This document shows positions 56,811-64,000 of a DNA stretch of 64,000 nucleotides, one piece after another. Positions within the stretch are counted from its first letter, which is position 1; each line of letters opens with the position of its first letter. This DNA comes from Arthrobacter bambusae (lineage in GTDB: Bacteria > Actinomycetota > Actinomycetes > Actinomycetales > Micrococcaceae). The stretch covers positions 124,001-188,000 of the forward strand of contig NZ_JAHHZS010000003.1 of assembly GCF_022606295.1 (NCBI RefSeq). Reading direction: 5' to 3'. The notes beneath the pieces are model-generated. The model was not told the DNA's origin and made no database searches. It worked only from the letters and a program-made list of their open reading frames with translations. The translations under genes were made by a program, and so were the position numbers.

Positions 56811-59079
56811 GCTCCACCTTCCCCTCGAGCGGCGGATCGGCAAACGCTCCGCGTCCGTCATCGGGAAGCACCTTGGCCTGGACACTGTCGGGGAGCTGCT
56901 GAACTACTTTCCCCGCCGTTACTTGAACCGTGGGGAACTGACGCCCATCAGTAAACTGCCGTTGGATGAAGAGGCCACCCTCATTGCCAGGGTTCTGTCC
57001 AACTCAACCCGGCAAATGCGGGCACGCCGGGGATCGTTGACGGACGTCGTGGTCACGGACGAGGCCAGCGGCGAACAGGTCCCCGGAACATTGAAGATCA
57101 GTTTCTTCAACGGCTTCCGCGCCCGCAGCGAGCTGCAGCCGGGGCGCCGCGTGATGTTCTCAGGCAAGGTGAGCCGCTACGGCGGATCCCTGGGCATGAC
57201 CAATCCGGACTTCATGCTCCTCGACGAGGACCCGGAGCTGGGCGGTTCCGTCGATCCGGAAAAGCTGGCTGCCATGCCCATTCCCGTTTATCCAGCCACC
57301 GCGAAACTCACCAGTTGGTCCATCCACAAGGTCATCACGACGCTGCTGGACACCATCGACGTGGACGGCATCGAGGATCCGCTGCCTGCCGAAATCGCGT
57401 CCCGGGAGAAGTTCCTGGCGGTGGGGGAGGCGTACCGGCTGATCCATTCCCCGGAAACGGCAGCGGACTGGCAGCGCGCCCGTGACCGTTTCCGCTACCA
57501 AGAGGCACTCGTTCTGCAGGCTGCGCTGGCGCGGCGCCGGGCCCAGTTGGCTGCCGAGGAGGCCACCGCCCGGCGGCCGTTGCCCGAAGGGCTCCTTGCC
57601 GCCTTCGACCGGCAGCTTCCGTTCACGCTGACTGCCGGCCAGGCCGCCGTGGGAAAGACGCTTTCCCACGAGCTGGCACAGGACTCGCCCATGAACCGCC
57701 TGCTGCAGGGCGAGGTCGGTTCCGGAAAAACGATCGTGGCCTTGCGGGCCATGCTGCAAGTGGTGGACGCCGGCGGACAGGCTGCACTGCTGGCACCCAC
57801 GGAGGTCCTCGCGGCCCAGCACTTCGATTCCATTCGGAGGACCCTGGGCCCGCTGGCGCGCGACGGGTTGTTCGGTGGCGCCGGGATGCTGGGTGGCGCC
57901 GGATCGTTGGACGGCGGGGCGGGGAGCGGCCCCGGGTCGGTCCAGGTCGCCTTGCTGACTGGCTCCATGCCGACGGCTGCCCGTAAGCAGGCCATGCTGG
58001 ACGCGGCCTCGGGCAACGCCGGCATCGTGATCGGCACCCACGCACTGTTGAGCGACAAAACCTCATTCCAGGACCTCGGCCTGATTGTGGTGGATGAGCA
58101 GCACCGCTTCGGGGTGGAGCAGCGCGACGCCCTGCGGGCCAAGGCCAACCGGCCGCCGCACCTGCTGGTGATGACTGCCACCCCGATCCCGCGCACGGTT
58201 GCCATGACCGTCTTCGGCGACCTTGAGACGTCCGTGCTCGACGAACTTCCAGCGGGCCGGGCACCCATCTCCACCCACGTCGTCGGACTCGCGGAGAATC
58301 CGGGCTGGGCGGCCAGGATCTGGAAACGCTCGCGGGAAGAAATCGACGCCGGTCACCAGGTGTACGTTGTTTGTCCCAAGATCGGAGACGACGACGACGG
58401 CGACTTCAGCCCGGGCGAAGCGGAACCAAGCGACGCCGGACTTTCGGACGAAGGCCCGGCGCGCGAGCTCGCTTCGGTGACCGCCGTCGTCGAAACTCTC
58501 GGCCAGGAGCCGGTCCTGCGCGGCGTCCGGGTGGAGCCCCTTCACGGACGGCAGGATTCGGCGCTCAAGTCCGAAACCATGGCCTCGTTCACCGCCAACC
58601 AGACCCAGTTGCTGGTGTCCACCACCGTCATCGAGGTGGGCGTGGACGTCCACAACGCCACGCTGATGGTGATCCTTGATGCCGACCGCTTCGGCATTTC
58701 CCAACTCCACCAGCTCCGCGGGAGGGTGGGCCGCGGCGGTCTTCCGGGCACATGCCTGCTGGTCACGACGCTCGAACCCGGCCACCCCAGCCGCAGGCGC
58801 CTTGACGCCGTAGCGTCCACTACCGACGGCTTCGAACTTTCCCAGGAAGACCTCAAGCTGCGGCGCGAGGGAGACATCCTCGGCGCCTCGCAATCCGGCG
58901 GGCGCTCCACGCTTAAACTGTTGCGGGTCCTGGAGCATGAGGACGTGATCGCCCGCGCCCGCACGGATGCCCAGGGGCTCGTTGCCAACGATCCCGGGCT
59001 CGAGGGCCAGCAGGCCCTGGCCGCCGCAATTGACGAATATCTGAACCCCGAAAAGGAGGCGTTCCTTGAACGCGGCTAA
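56800..59079 (+). CDS. recG: ATP-dependent DNA helicase RecG
   Basis: Remodels stalled replication forks and Holliday junctions. 759 residues: wedge/OB domain (about 1-200), then a superfamily 2 helicase core. Motif I is GEVGSGKTIVALRA (about 306-319), motif II DEQHRFGVEQ, motif III TATPIPRT and motif VI QLRGRVGRGG. Two lineage-specific insertions are visible: a Gly-rich one at about 357-382 (GGAGMLGGAGSL and on) and an acidic one at about 528-560. The ATG at 56800 lies in the end of the DhaL-type gene; the longer frame upstream is that gene's shadow. Confidence 0.95.
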   Translation: MNTELHLPLERRIGKRSASVIGKHLGLDTVGELLNYFPRRYLNRGELTPISKLPLDEEATLIARVLSNSTRQMRARRGSLTDVVVTDEASGEQVPGTLKISFFNGFRARSELQPGRRVMFSGKVSRYGGSLGMTNPDFMLLDEDPELGGSVDPEKLAAMPIPVYPATAKLTSWSIHKVITTLLDTIDVDGIEDPLPAEIASREKFLAVGEAYRLIHSPETAADWQRARDRFRYQEALVLQAALARRRAQLAAEEATARRPLPEGLLAAFDRQLPFTLTAGQAAVGKTLSHELAQDSPMNRLLQGEVGSGKTIVALRAMLQVVDAGGQAALLAPTEVLAAQHFDSIRRTLGPLARDGLFGGAGMLGGAGSLDGGAGSGPGSVQVALLTGSMPTAARKQAMLDAASGNAGIVIGTHALLSDKTSFQDLGLIVVDEQHRFGVEQRDALRAKANRPPHLLVMTATPIPRTVAMTVFGDLETSVLDELPAGRAPISTHVVGLAENPGWAARIWKRSREEIDAGHQVYVVCPKIGDDDDGDFSPGEAEPSDAGLSDEGPARELASVTAVVETLGQEPVLRGVRVEPLHGRQDSALKSETMASFTANQTQLLVSTTVIEVGVDVHNATLMVILDADRFGISQLHQLRGRVGRGGLPGTCLLVTTLEPGHPSRRRLDAVASTTDGFELSQEDLKLRREGDILGASQSGGRSTLKLLRVLEHEDVIARARTDAQGLVANDPGLEGQQALAAAIDEYLNPEKEAFLERG

Positions 59080-59130
59080 GGAGTCCATTCCGGAAGGCAC
59101 CGCGGTGTGCGCAGCCCCAGGGGTTGGCCG

Positions 59131-59697
59131 ATGAGCAGGATCATTGCCGGCGTGGTCGGTGGCAACCCGCTGGTCAGCGTCCCCGGAAACGCCACCAGGC
59201 CCACGACGGACCGCGTCAAGGAAGCCTTGTTCTCGCGGCTCGAGGCGCTCGACGCCATCGACGATGCCCGGGTTCTGGATCTTTATGCGGGTTCGGGTTC
59301 GCTCGGCATCGAAAGTGCCAGCCGGGGCGCGCGCTCTGCCGAACTCGTGGAATCTGATGCACGCGCCTCCGAGGTCTGCCAGCGGAACGCAAACATGGCC
59401 AACCAGGTCCTGGGACGCAGGATTGTCTCCGTCACCCGTTCCAAAGTGGAGTCCTTCCTGGAACGCGCGGCGGATGACGTCCTCTGGGACCTCGTGTTCC
59501 TGGATCCGCCCTATCCCTTGGATGAACCTTCCCTGAAGGCAGTCCTCGCCAAGCTCGCCTTCCACCTTGATGAAGGTGCGGTGGTCGTCGTCGAGCGTTC
59601 CTCACGGTCTCCGGAACCGGACTGGCCGGACACCTTGGAACGGTTTGCCGACAAGAAGTACGGCGAAACCAAGCTCTGGTTCGCCGAACCCGTCTAG
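59131..59697 (+). CDS. rsmD: 16S rRNA (guanine(966)-N2)-methyltransferase
   Basis: 188 residues. The opening SRIIAGVVGGNPL, the Rossmann motif VLDLYAGSGSLGIESASRGA (about 47-66) and the catalytic LVFLDPPYPLDEPS identify the RsmD family, which methylates small-subunit rRNA in a 30S particle. The ATG at 59131 is in the family position; an ATG at 59107 adds eight residues. Follows recG by 51 bases; the recG-rsmD-coaD order is widely conserved, here interrupted by two inserted genes. Confidence 0.94.
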   Translation: MSRIIAGVVGGNPLVSVPGNATRPTTDRVKEALFSRLEALDAIDDARVLDLYAGSGSLGIESASRGARSAELVESDARASEVCQRNANMANQVLGRRIVSVTRSKVESFLERAADDVLWDLVFLDPPYPLDEPSLKAVLAKLAFHLDEGAVVVVERSSRSPEPDWPDTLERFADKKYGETKLWFAEPV

Positions 59698-59737
59698 CGC
59701 AGTGCCCACAGGTCCGTCGCTGGCCCGATAGGCGGCG

Positions 59738-60526
59738 CTAGCTGGAAATCCGGTCCAACTCCACTCCGCTCAGCACGGCTGCCGGGTGCGGCCCCCGGGC
59801 CAGGAGTTCCGCTGTCCACTCGGCGGGCCAGGGCCGGCGCGTTCCCACCAGGATGATGTTGCCGGGGTAGCGGCCGGCGAACATGCCGCTTTCGGCGAAC
59901 GCAGCAACGTCGGGCAGCGCCCTGCGCATCGCGGCGACCTGGCTGCGTACCAGGGTCAGGGCCGCTTCGTCGCCGACGTTGACGATGAGCACTCCCTCGG
60001 GCCGGAGCCGCGCCGCGGCCTCTTCGTAGAACTCCTGGCAGGCGATATGCGCAGGAGCCTCCGGACCGGAGAAGATGTCCAGGATCACGACGTCGAACTC
60101 GAGTTCCGCGGGCAGCTCGGCGAGGGCTTCCCGCGCGTCGCCGATATGGGTCTCCAAACGGGTGCCGTCGGGCATGGGCAACTTCTGCAGCACGAAGTCG
60201 AGCAATTCACGTTCGAGCTCGACGGCGTGCTGTTCCGAACCGGGCCTCGTCGCCTCGATGTAGCGGGCCAGGGTCAAGGCCCCCGCTCCGAGGTGCAGGG
60301 CGGTGATGGCTTGCCCGGCTGGCGCTGCGAGATCCACCACATGGCCGATCCTGCGGAGGTACTCGTAGAAGATTTCCGCCGGTTCCGCGAGATTGACATG
60401 GGATTGTTCTGCGTCGCCGATGCGCAGGATGTAGGCGCCGTCGATCAAGGTGTCGGTTTCGATCGCGGCATGTTGGCCGGTGGTCCGGAGGAAACGCCGC
60501 CCCTCGTGGATTTGCCCGGCGGACAT
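59738..60526 (-). CDS. Spermidine synthase-like SAM-fold protein
   Basis: 262 residues. A short N-terminal beta part (GAYILRIGDAEQSHVNL) precedes a Rossmann methyltransferase-type domain with ALHLGAGALTLARYIEAT (about 90-107), the acidic ELERELLDFVLQ after strand 2 and FDVVILDIFSGPEAP. This is the polyamine aminopropyltransferase-like family, common in actinobacteria. No polyamine gene is near, so function is not assigned. Its start follows the aminotransferase stop by two bases. Convergent with rsmD. Confidence 0.83.
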   Translation of the reverse strand: MSAGQIHEGRRFLRTTGQHAAIETDTLIDGAYILRIGDAEQSHVNLAEPAEIFYEYLRRIGHVVDLAAPAGQAITALHLGAGALTLARYIEATRPGSEQHAVELERELLDFVLQKLPMPDGTRLETHIGDAREALAELPAELEFDVVILDIFSGPEAPAHIACQEFYEEAAARLRPEGVLIVNVGDEAALTLVRSQVAAMRRALPDVAAFAESGMFAGRYPGNIILVGTRRPWPAEWTAELLARGPHPAAVLSGVELDRISS

Positions 60527-60528
60527 GG

Positions 60529-61758
60529 TCAAAGCTTGTCCCGCAGGGTGGCCAGTCTGGCGGCGGCTTCTTCCAGTACTTCGGTCTTCTTGCAGAACGC
60601 GAATCGGAGCAGGCTGCGCGTCCTCTCCGCGCCTTCCGGGTGGCAAAACACCGGAACGGGAATGGCCGCCACTCCGACGAGCTCCGGCAGCCTTCGTGCC
60701 AGGTCCACGGAGTCGCTGATACCGAGGGGCGCGGTGTCCACGTTGATGAAGTATGTTCCCTGCGGAGTGTAGACGCCGAAGCCGGCGGCCCGTAGTCCCT
60801 CGGCCAGGATGTCCCGCTTGTGCTGGAGGGCGGACGCGATGCCGGCGTAGAACTCATCGGGCAAGGCGAGGCCTACAGCAATCGCACTTTGGAAGGGGGT
60901 GCCGGAACTGTAGCTGAGGAATTGTTTGACGGTGCGGATCGCCGCTACCAGATGGGCAGGTCCGCTGAGCCATCCGATCTTCCAACCGGTGAAAGAGAAG
61001 GTCTTGCCGGCCGAGGAAATCGTGACGCTTCGCTCGGCCGCTCCGGGGATGCCGGCGATCGGAAGGTGCTGCACGCCGAAGGTGAGGTGCTCGTAGACTT
61101 CGTCGCTGAGGATCACGGCGTCGTATTTCCGGGCGAGCTCGACGACGCGTTCCAGCACCTCGCGAGGGAAGACCGCGCCCGTGGGATTGTGCGGGTTGTT
61201 GAGGAGGACAACCTTGGTGCGTTCACTGAATGCCGATTCCATGGCATCGATGTCCGGAAGGAACTCCGGTGCCAGCAGGGGAGCGGTCACGTGCTTGGCC
61301 CCGGCAAGCCCGATGATGGCGCCGTAGGAGTCGTAGAAGGGCTCGAAGGTGAGGACCTCGTCGCCCGGTTCGATGAATGCGAGCAGTGACGCGGCGATGG
61401 CTTCAGTGGCCCCGGTGGTCACGATGACCTCGGTCTGCGGGTCCGGGGTGAGTCCGTAGAAGCGTTCCTGGTGTGCAGCGACGGCTTCGCGGAGTTCTGG
61501 GATGCCTTTGCCGGGCGCGTATTGGTTGGCTCCCGCCGTAATCGCGGCTTGGGCCGCTGCCTTGATCTCCGCGGGGCCGTCCTCGTCCGGGAATCCCTGG
61601 CCCAGGTTGATGGCGCCGGTGGACAGTGCCAGGGTGGTCATTTCTTCGAAGATGGTCACTCCGAGGCTGCCGTCGGCCGAAAGCAGGTTGGCTCCGCTGG
61701 CGGCTCGCTGCCAAGGCGCGGCGGACGTGTTCTGGCTGAGAGAGGCCGGGCTCGTCAC
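60529..61758 (-). CDS. PLP-dependent class I/II aminotransferase (kynurenine/methionine aminotransferase-like)
   Basis: 409 residues from the GTG at 61758. INLGQGFPDEDGPAEIKAA, VTTGATEAIAASLLAFIEPG, VLLNNPHNPTGAVFPREVLE, VILSDEVYEHLTF and the PLP-lysine block TISSAGKTFSFTGWKIGW show a fold-type I aminotransferase of the YbdL/kynurenine-aminotransferase subgroup. AGGAAGG stands ten bases before the GTG; an ATG at 61818 with a -10-like TATGGC six bases before it is an alternative. Divergent from coaD. Amino donor unknown. Confidence 0.88.
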   Translation of the reverse strand: MTSPASLSQNTSAAPWQRAASGANLLSADGSLGVTIFEEMTTLALSTGAINLGQGFPDEDGPAEIKAAAQAAITAGANQYAPGKGIPELREAVAAHQERFYGLTPDPQTEVIVTTGATEAIAASLLAFIEPGDEVLTFEPFYDSYGAIIGLAGAKHVTAPLLAPEFLPDIDAMESAFSERTKVVLLNNPHNPTGAVFPREVLERVVELARKYDAVILSDEVYEHLTFGVQHLPIAGIPGAAERSVTISSAGKTFSFTGWKIGWLSGPAHLVAAIRTVKQFLSYSSGTPFQSAIAVGLALPDEFYAGIASALQHKRDILAEGLRAAGFGVYTPQGTYFINVDTAPLGISDSVDLARRLPELVGVAAIPVPVFCHPEGAERTRSLLRFAFCKKTEVLEEAAARLATLRDKL

Positions 61759-61852
61759 TGTGGGGCTGCCTTCCTGGGGTGCTGGCTTCCGGCTCCTCCG
61801 GCCCGCCGTTCCAGCCATGGTATCGCCATAGTGCCTGCGGCCCCGGATGGGG

Positions 61853-61858
61853 TAGGTT
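61853..61858 (+). promoter_or_regulatory. -10 box of probable leaderless promoter for coaD
   Basis: TAGGTT, then CGAACC, then the ATG at 61865. Confidence 0.58.
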
Positions 61859-61864
61859 CGAACC

Positions 61865-62350
61865 ATGAGACGCGCTGTGTGCCCTGGCTCCTTCGACCCC
61901 ATCCACAACGGACATTTGGAAGTCATCGCGAGGGCCGCCGGCTTGTTCGATGAAGTCGTCGTTGCGGTGTCCACCAACTACGCCAAGAAGTACCGCTTCA
62001 GCCTGGAAGAGCGCATGGACATGGCCCGGGAGACACTGGCTTCCTTGCGGGGGATCATCGTGGAGCCCATGGGTGAGGGACTGCTCGCCGAATACTGCAG
62101 GCACCGGGGAATTTCGGCGATTGTGAAGGGCCTGCGTTCGTCCTCGGATTTTGACTACGAACTTCCCATGGCCACCATGAACCGCCAGTTGTCCGGCGTC
62201 GAGACTGTCTTCCTTCCGGCGGAGGCCCACTACCTGCACTTGTCGTCCACGCTCATCAAGGAAATCTCCCTCCTTGGCGGTGATGTCTCCGATTTCGTGC
62301 CCAAATCGGTGCTCAGGAGGCTCCTCGCTGGCGGGTCGGCTGCGGAGTAG
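61865..62350 (+). CDS. coaD: Pantetheine-phosphate adenylyltransferase
   Basis: Forms dephospho-CoA from 4'-phosphopantetheine and ATP. 161 residues, full length. The nucleotidyltransferase motif PGSFDPIHNGHLEVIARA (about 7-24) and the C-terminal LHLSSTLIKEISLLGGDVSDFVP are intact, and KGLRSSSDFDYELPMATMN is the substrate site. Starts the coaD-yceD-rpmF-rnc cluster, the usual order in actinobacteria. Confidence 0.96.
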   Translation: MRRAVCPGSFDPIHNGHLEVIARAAGLFDEVVVAVSTNYAKKYRFSLEERMDMARETLASLRGIIVEPMGEGLLAEYCRHRGISAIVKGLRSSSDFDYELPMATMNRQLSGVETVFLPAEAHYLHLSSTLIKEISLLGGDVSDFVPKSVLRRLLAGGSAAE

Positions 62351-62472
62351 CCGCACAACGGGTAAGCTGGATCGGTACCTCGGGCAGAACGCGTTGCAAT
62401 TGACCCGGTTTGAGTCCGTTCACGCGTTCAGGCTAAGATGGTACGTCGGTCATATGTTCTACAGGAGTTCTC

Positions 62473-63024
62473 ATTAAGCGAGATGCAAGTTCGCCTTTGA
62501 CGCTGGACGTCAAGGACCTCGGACGTAGTCCAGGAAGCATGCGGACGCTCACGGAACATGTACCCGCGCCAAGGGACCTTGGCGTGGCACTCATTGGCGT
62601 TCAGGAAGGCTCGGATATCGAGCTCGACCTGAGGCTTGAGGCCGTACACGAAGGAATTCTGGTATCTGGAACCGTATTCGCTGAAGTCAAGGGCGAATGC
62701 GGACGATGCCTGGATCCCCTTGCGTATGACCTTGAGGTCAATGTGCAAGAACTTTTCTTCTATGAGGGCGTGGAGCTTTCGGACGAAGAAGACGATGAAG
62801 AGCAACGTCGAGTCGAGCACGATCTAATCGATCTTGAACCGGTGTTGCGGGACGCGGTTGTAACCATGCTGCCGTTCCAGCCGGTGTGCCGGGAAGACTG
62901 CCAGGGCCTCTGCTCAATATGCGGAGTGCGTCTGGAAGACGAGCCGGGGCACCACCACGAGGACCTGGATCCTCGCTGGGCTGCCCTAGCTGAACTGGCT
63001 AAGACCGACCGGCAAACTGATTAG
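62473..63024 (+). CDS. YceD/DUF177 family protein, probable ATT start
   Basis: 183 residues from the ATT at 62473, or 175 from the TTG at 62497. SPLTLDVKDLGRSPGSM is the family's N-terminal motif, so the TTG would cut it. AGGAG stands five bases before the ATT, whereas nothing similar precedes the TTG. No ATG or GTG is in frame after the stop at 62434. Later landmarks are GECGRCLDPL and the Cys/His-rich CREDCQGLCSICG, a likely zinc site. YceD proteins are linked to rpmF and rRNA metabolism in many bacteria. Confidence 0.85.
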   Translation: MKRDASSPLTLDVKDLGRSPGSMRTLTEHVPAPRDLGVALIGVQEGSDIELDLRLEAVHEGILVSGTVFAEVKGECGRCLDPLAYDLEVNVQELFFYEGVELSDEEDDEEQRRVEHDLIDLEPVLRDAVVTMLPFQPVCREDCQGLCSICGVRLEDEPGHHHEDLDPRWAALAELAKTDRQTD

Positions 63025-63056
63025 TAAGTGCTGACTAAAAGAGAAATGAGATAGCC

Positions 63057-63260
63057 GTGGCTGTTCCCAAGCGGAAAATGTCTCGCGCAAATACACGCGC
63101 CCGCCGTGCCCAGTGGAAGGCAACTGCCCCCAACTTGGTCAAGACCATCGAAAACGGCCAGGTTGTTTACAGCCTGCCGCACCAGGCAAAGGTCGTCACC
63201 GACTCCGCCGGGACTGCGCTGTTCCTTGAATACAAGGGCCGCAAGGTCGCAGACGTCTAA
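63057..63260 (+). CDS. rpmF: Ribosomal protein L32
   Basis: 67 residues. The invariant [20 protein letters not shown] opening is present. The C-terminal half has no cysteine, so this is the zinc-free (C-minus) form; zinc-binding L32 has a four-cysteine ribbon here. GTG start behind AAGAGA. Lies between yceD and rnc with the gaps expected of one operon. Confidence 0.95.
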   Translation: MAVPKRKMSRANTRARRAQWKATAPNLVKTIENGQVVYSLPHQAKVVTDSAGTALFLEYKGRKVADV

Positions 63261-63282
63261 ATCCGCCACAAGGCTGACAAGG

Positions 63283-64000
63283 ATGTCTTCAACTGAAGAG
63301 CTTCTGAAGCGTCTCGGTGTCTCCATTGACGCCGAGACGCTTCGTCTTGCTCTGACACATCGTTCATACGCGTATGAAAACGGCGGGATTCCCACCAATG
63401 AGCGCCTCGAATTCCTGGGCGACTCCATCCTGGGCTTTTCCGTGACCGATTCGCTGTACCGCGACAACCCTGCACTCCCGGAAGGCGAACTGGCGAAGCG
63501 ACGCTCCGCCGTCGTCAGCACCCGCGCCCTCGCAGGTATCGGCCGGGATCTCGGCATCGGCGAATTCATCTACCTCGGGCAGGGCGAGAGGCTCACCGAC
63601 GGTAAGAACAAATCGTCAATTCTTGCCGACACCATGGAAGCGCTCATCGGCGCCACCTATCTTTCCAACGACATTGAGACCGCCCGGCAGCTCGTCATGC
63701 GGCTCGTTGGTCCCTTGCTCAAGGACGCCGCGGCCCTTGGGGCCGGCACCGACTGGAAGACCAGCATGCAGGAGCTTGCCGCCAGCCGTCAGCTCGGGTC
63801 CATCTACTATGCCGTCGAAGGCTCCGGTCCGGACCACGCCCGCACCTTCGAAGCCGTCCTCCAGATCGGCGGCACCGCCTACGGCAAAGGCGCCGGCCAC
63901 TCCAAGAAGGAAGCCGAGCAGGAAGCCGCCGCAGACGCGTGGCGCACGCTGAACAGCAAGGTCACGCTGAACAGCAAAGCCGACGCTCCGGCTGATCCTG
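63283..64000 (+). CDS. rnc: Ribonuclease III, C-terminus cut by window edge
   Basis: Processes rRNA and cleaves double-stranded RNA. 239 codons are visible. The RNase III signature NERLEFLGDSILGFSV (about 39-54) and the second metal site ILADTMEALIGATYL give the catalytic Glu/Asp residues; a double-stranded RNA-binding domain starts near residue 155 (DWKTSMQELAASRQLG) and runs to GKGAGHSKKEAEQEAAADAW. A short tail beginning NSKVTLNSKADAPADP continues past the window. Confidence 0.95.
   Translation, partial: MSSTEELLKRLGVSIDAETLRLALTHRSYAYENGGIPTNERLEFLGDSILGFSVTDSLYRDNPALPEGELAKRRSAVVSTRALAGIGRDLGIGEFIYLGQGERLTDGKNKSSILADTMEALIGATYLSNDIETARQLVMRLVGPLLKDAAALGAGTDWKTSMQELAASRQLGSIYYAVEGSGPDHARTFEAVLQIGGTAYGKGAGHSKKEAEQEAAADAWRTLNSKVTLNSKADAPADP

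Overview
This 64 kb window has the high GC content, GTG/TTG start usage and gene content of an actinobacterial chromosome of the Micrococcaceae, most likely Arthrobacter or a close relative (Paenarthrobacter, Pseudarthrobacter). The genus is inferred from protein flavour and gene order; there is no rRNA to confirm it. I see about 60 protein genes, five tRNA genes, no insertion sequence, no phage and no CRISPR. It reads as ordinary core chromosome. The unusual material is in regulatory sites and intergenic repeats, not in a novel multigene system.

Layout. 1-7776: an amino-acid permease cut by the left edge, a divergent Lrp regulator, then a tight NAD de novo operon nrtR-nadA-nadB-nadC-nifS behind a 25-bp inverted repeat that is a candidate NrtR operator. 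7787-13419: a perfect long hairpin, GtrA-like, fumarylacetoacetase-family, DUF1684, lipoprotein and transglutaminase-like genes, then an LLM oxidoreductase-marR operon. 13468-20006: RND exporter, malate:quinone oxidoreductase, peptide ABC binding lipoprotein. 20101-22951: tRNA-Leu, Bcp peroxiredoxin, MarR regulator, two identical tRNA-Lys genes, and a membrane-anchored protein with a 'sunset' domain.

23234-38668 is mainly a branched-chain amino-acid region: ilvD, an attenuator with a Val-rich leader peptide, ilvBNC, serA, an FtsX-type ABC exporter, metG, leuB and ilvE. 38728-43542: SGNH lipoprotein, MBL-fold protein, second FAH-family protein, gltX, HAD phosphatase. 43551-45677: a Leu/Gly heptad-repeat membrane protein, tRNA-Gln and tRNA-Glu. 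45828-49360: DUF1697 protein, an NdgR/LtbR-type IclR regulator and divergent leuCD. 49712-54085: murA, plsC-like, gpsA, ddl (wall and phospholipid precursors). 54124-64000: DUF3515, thiL, DhaL-type protein, recG, rsmD, a spermidine-synthase-like protein, an aminotransferase, coaD, a YceD-like protein, rpmF and rnc (cut by the right edge).

How parts work together. The ilv/leu genes are split into four transcription units, and each has the half-site TGAGAYG upstream; ilvD and leuC/ndgR have nearly the same full inverted repeat, which suggests one local IclR regulon on top of ilvB attenuation. Several single genes have a TAGGNT-like -10 box 6-7 nt before the start codon, so they are probably leaderless. 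Three families of long intergenic palindromes or repeats sit just after stop codons and look like a repeat/terminator system specific to this lineage.
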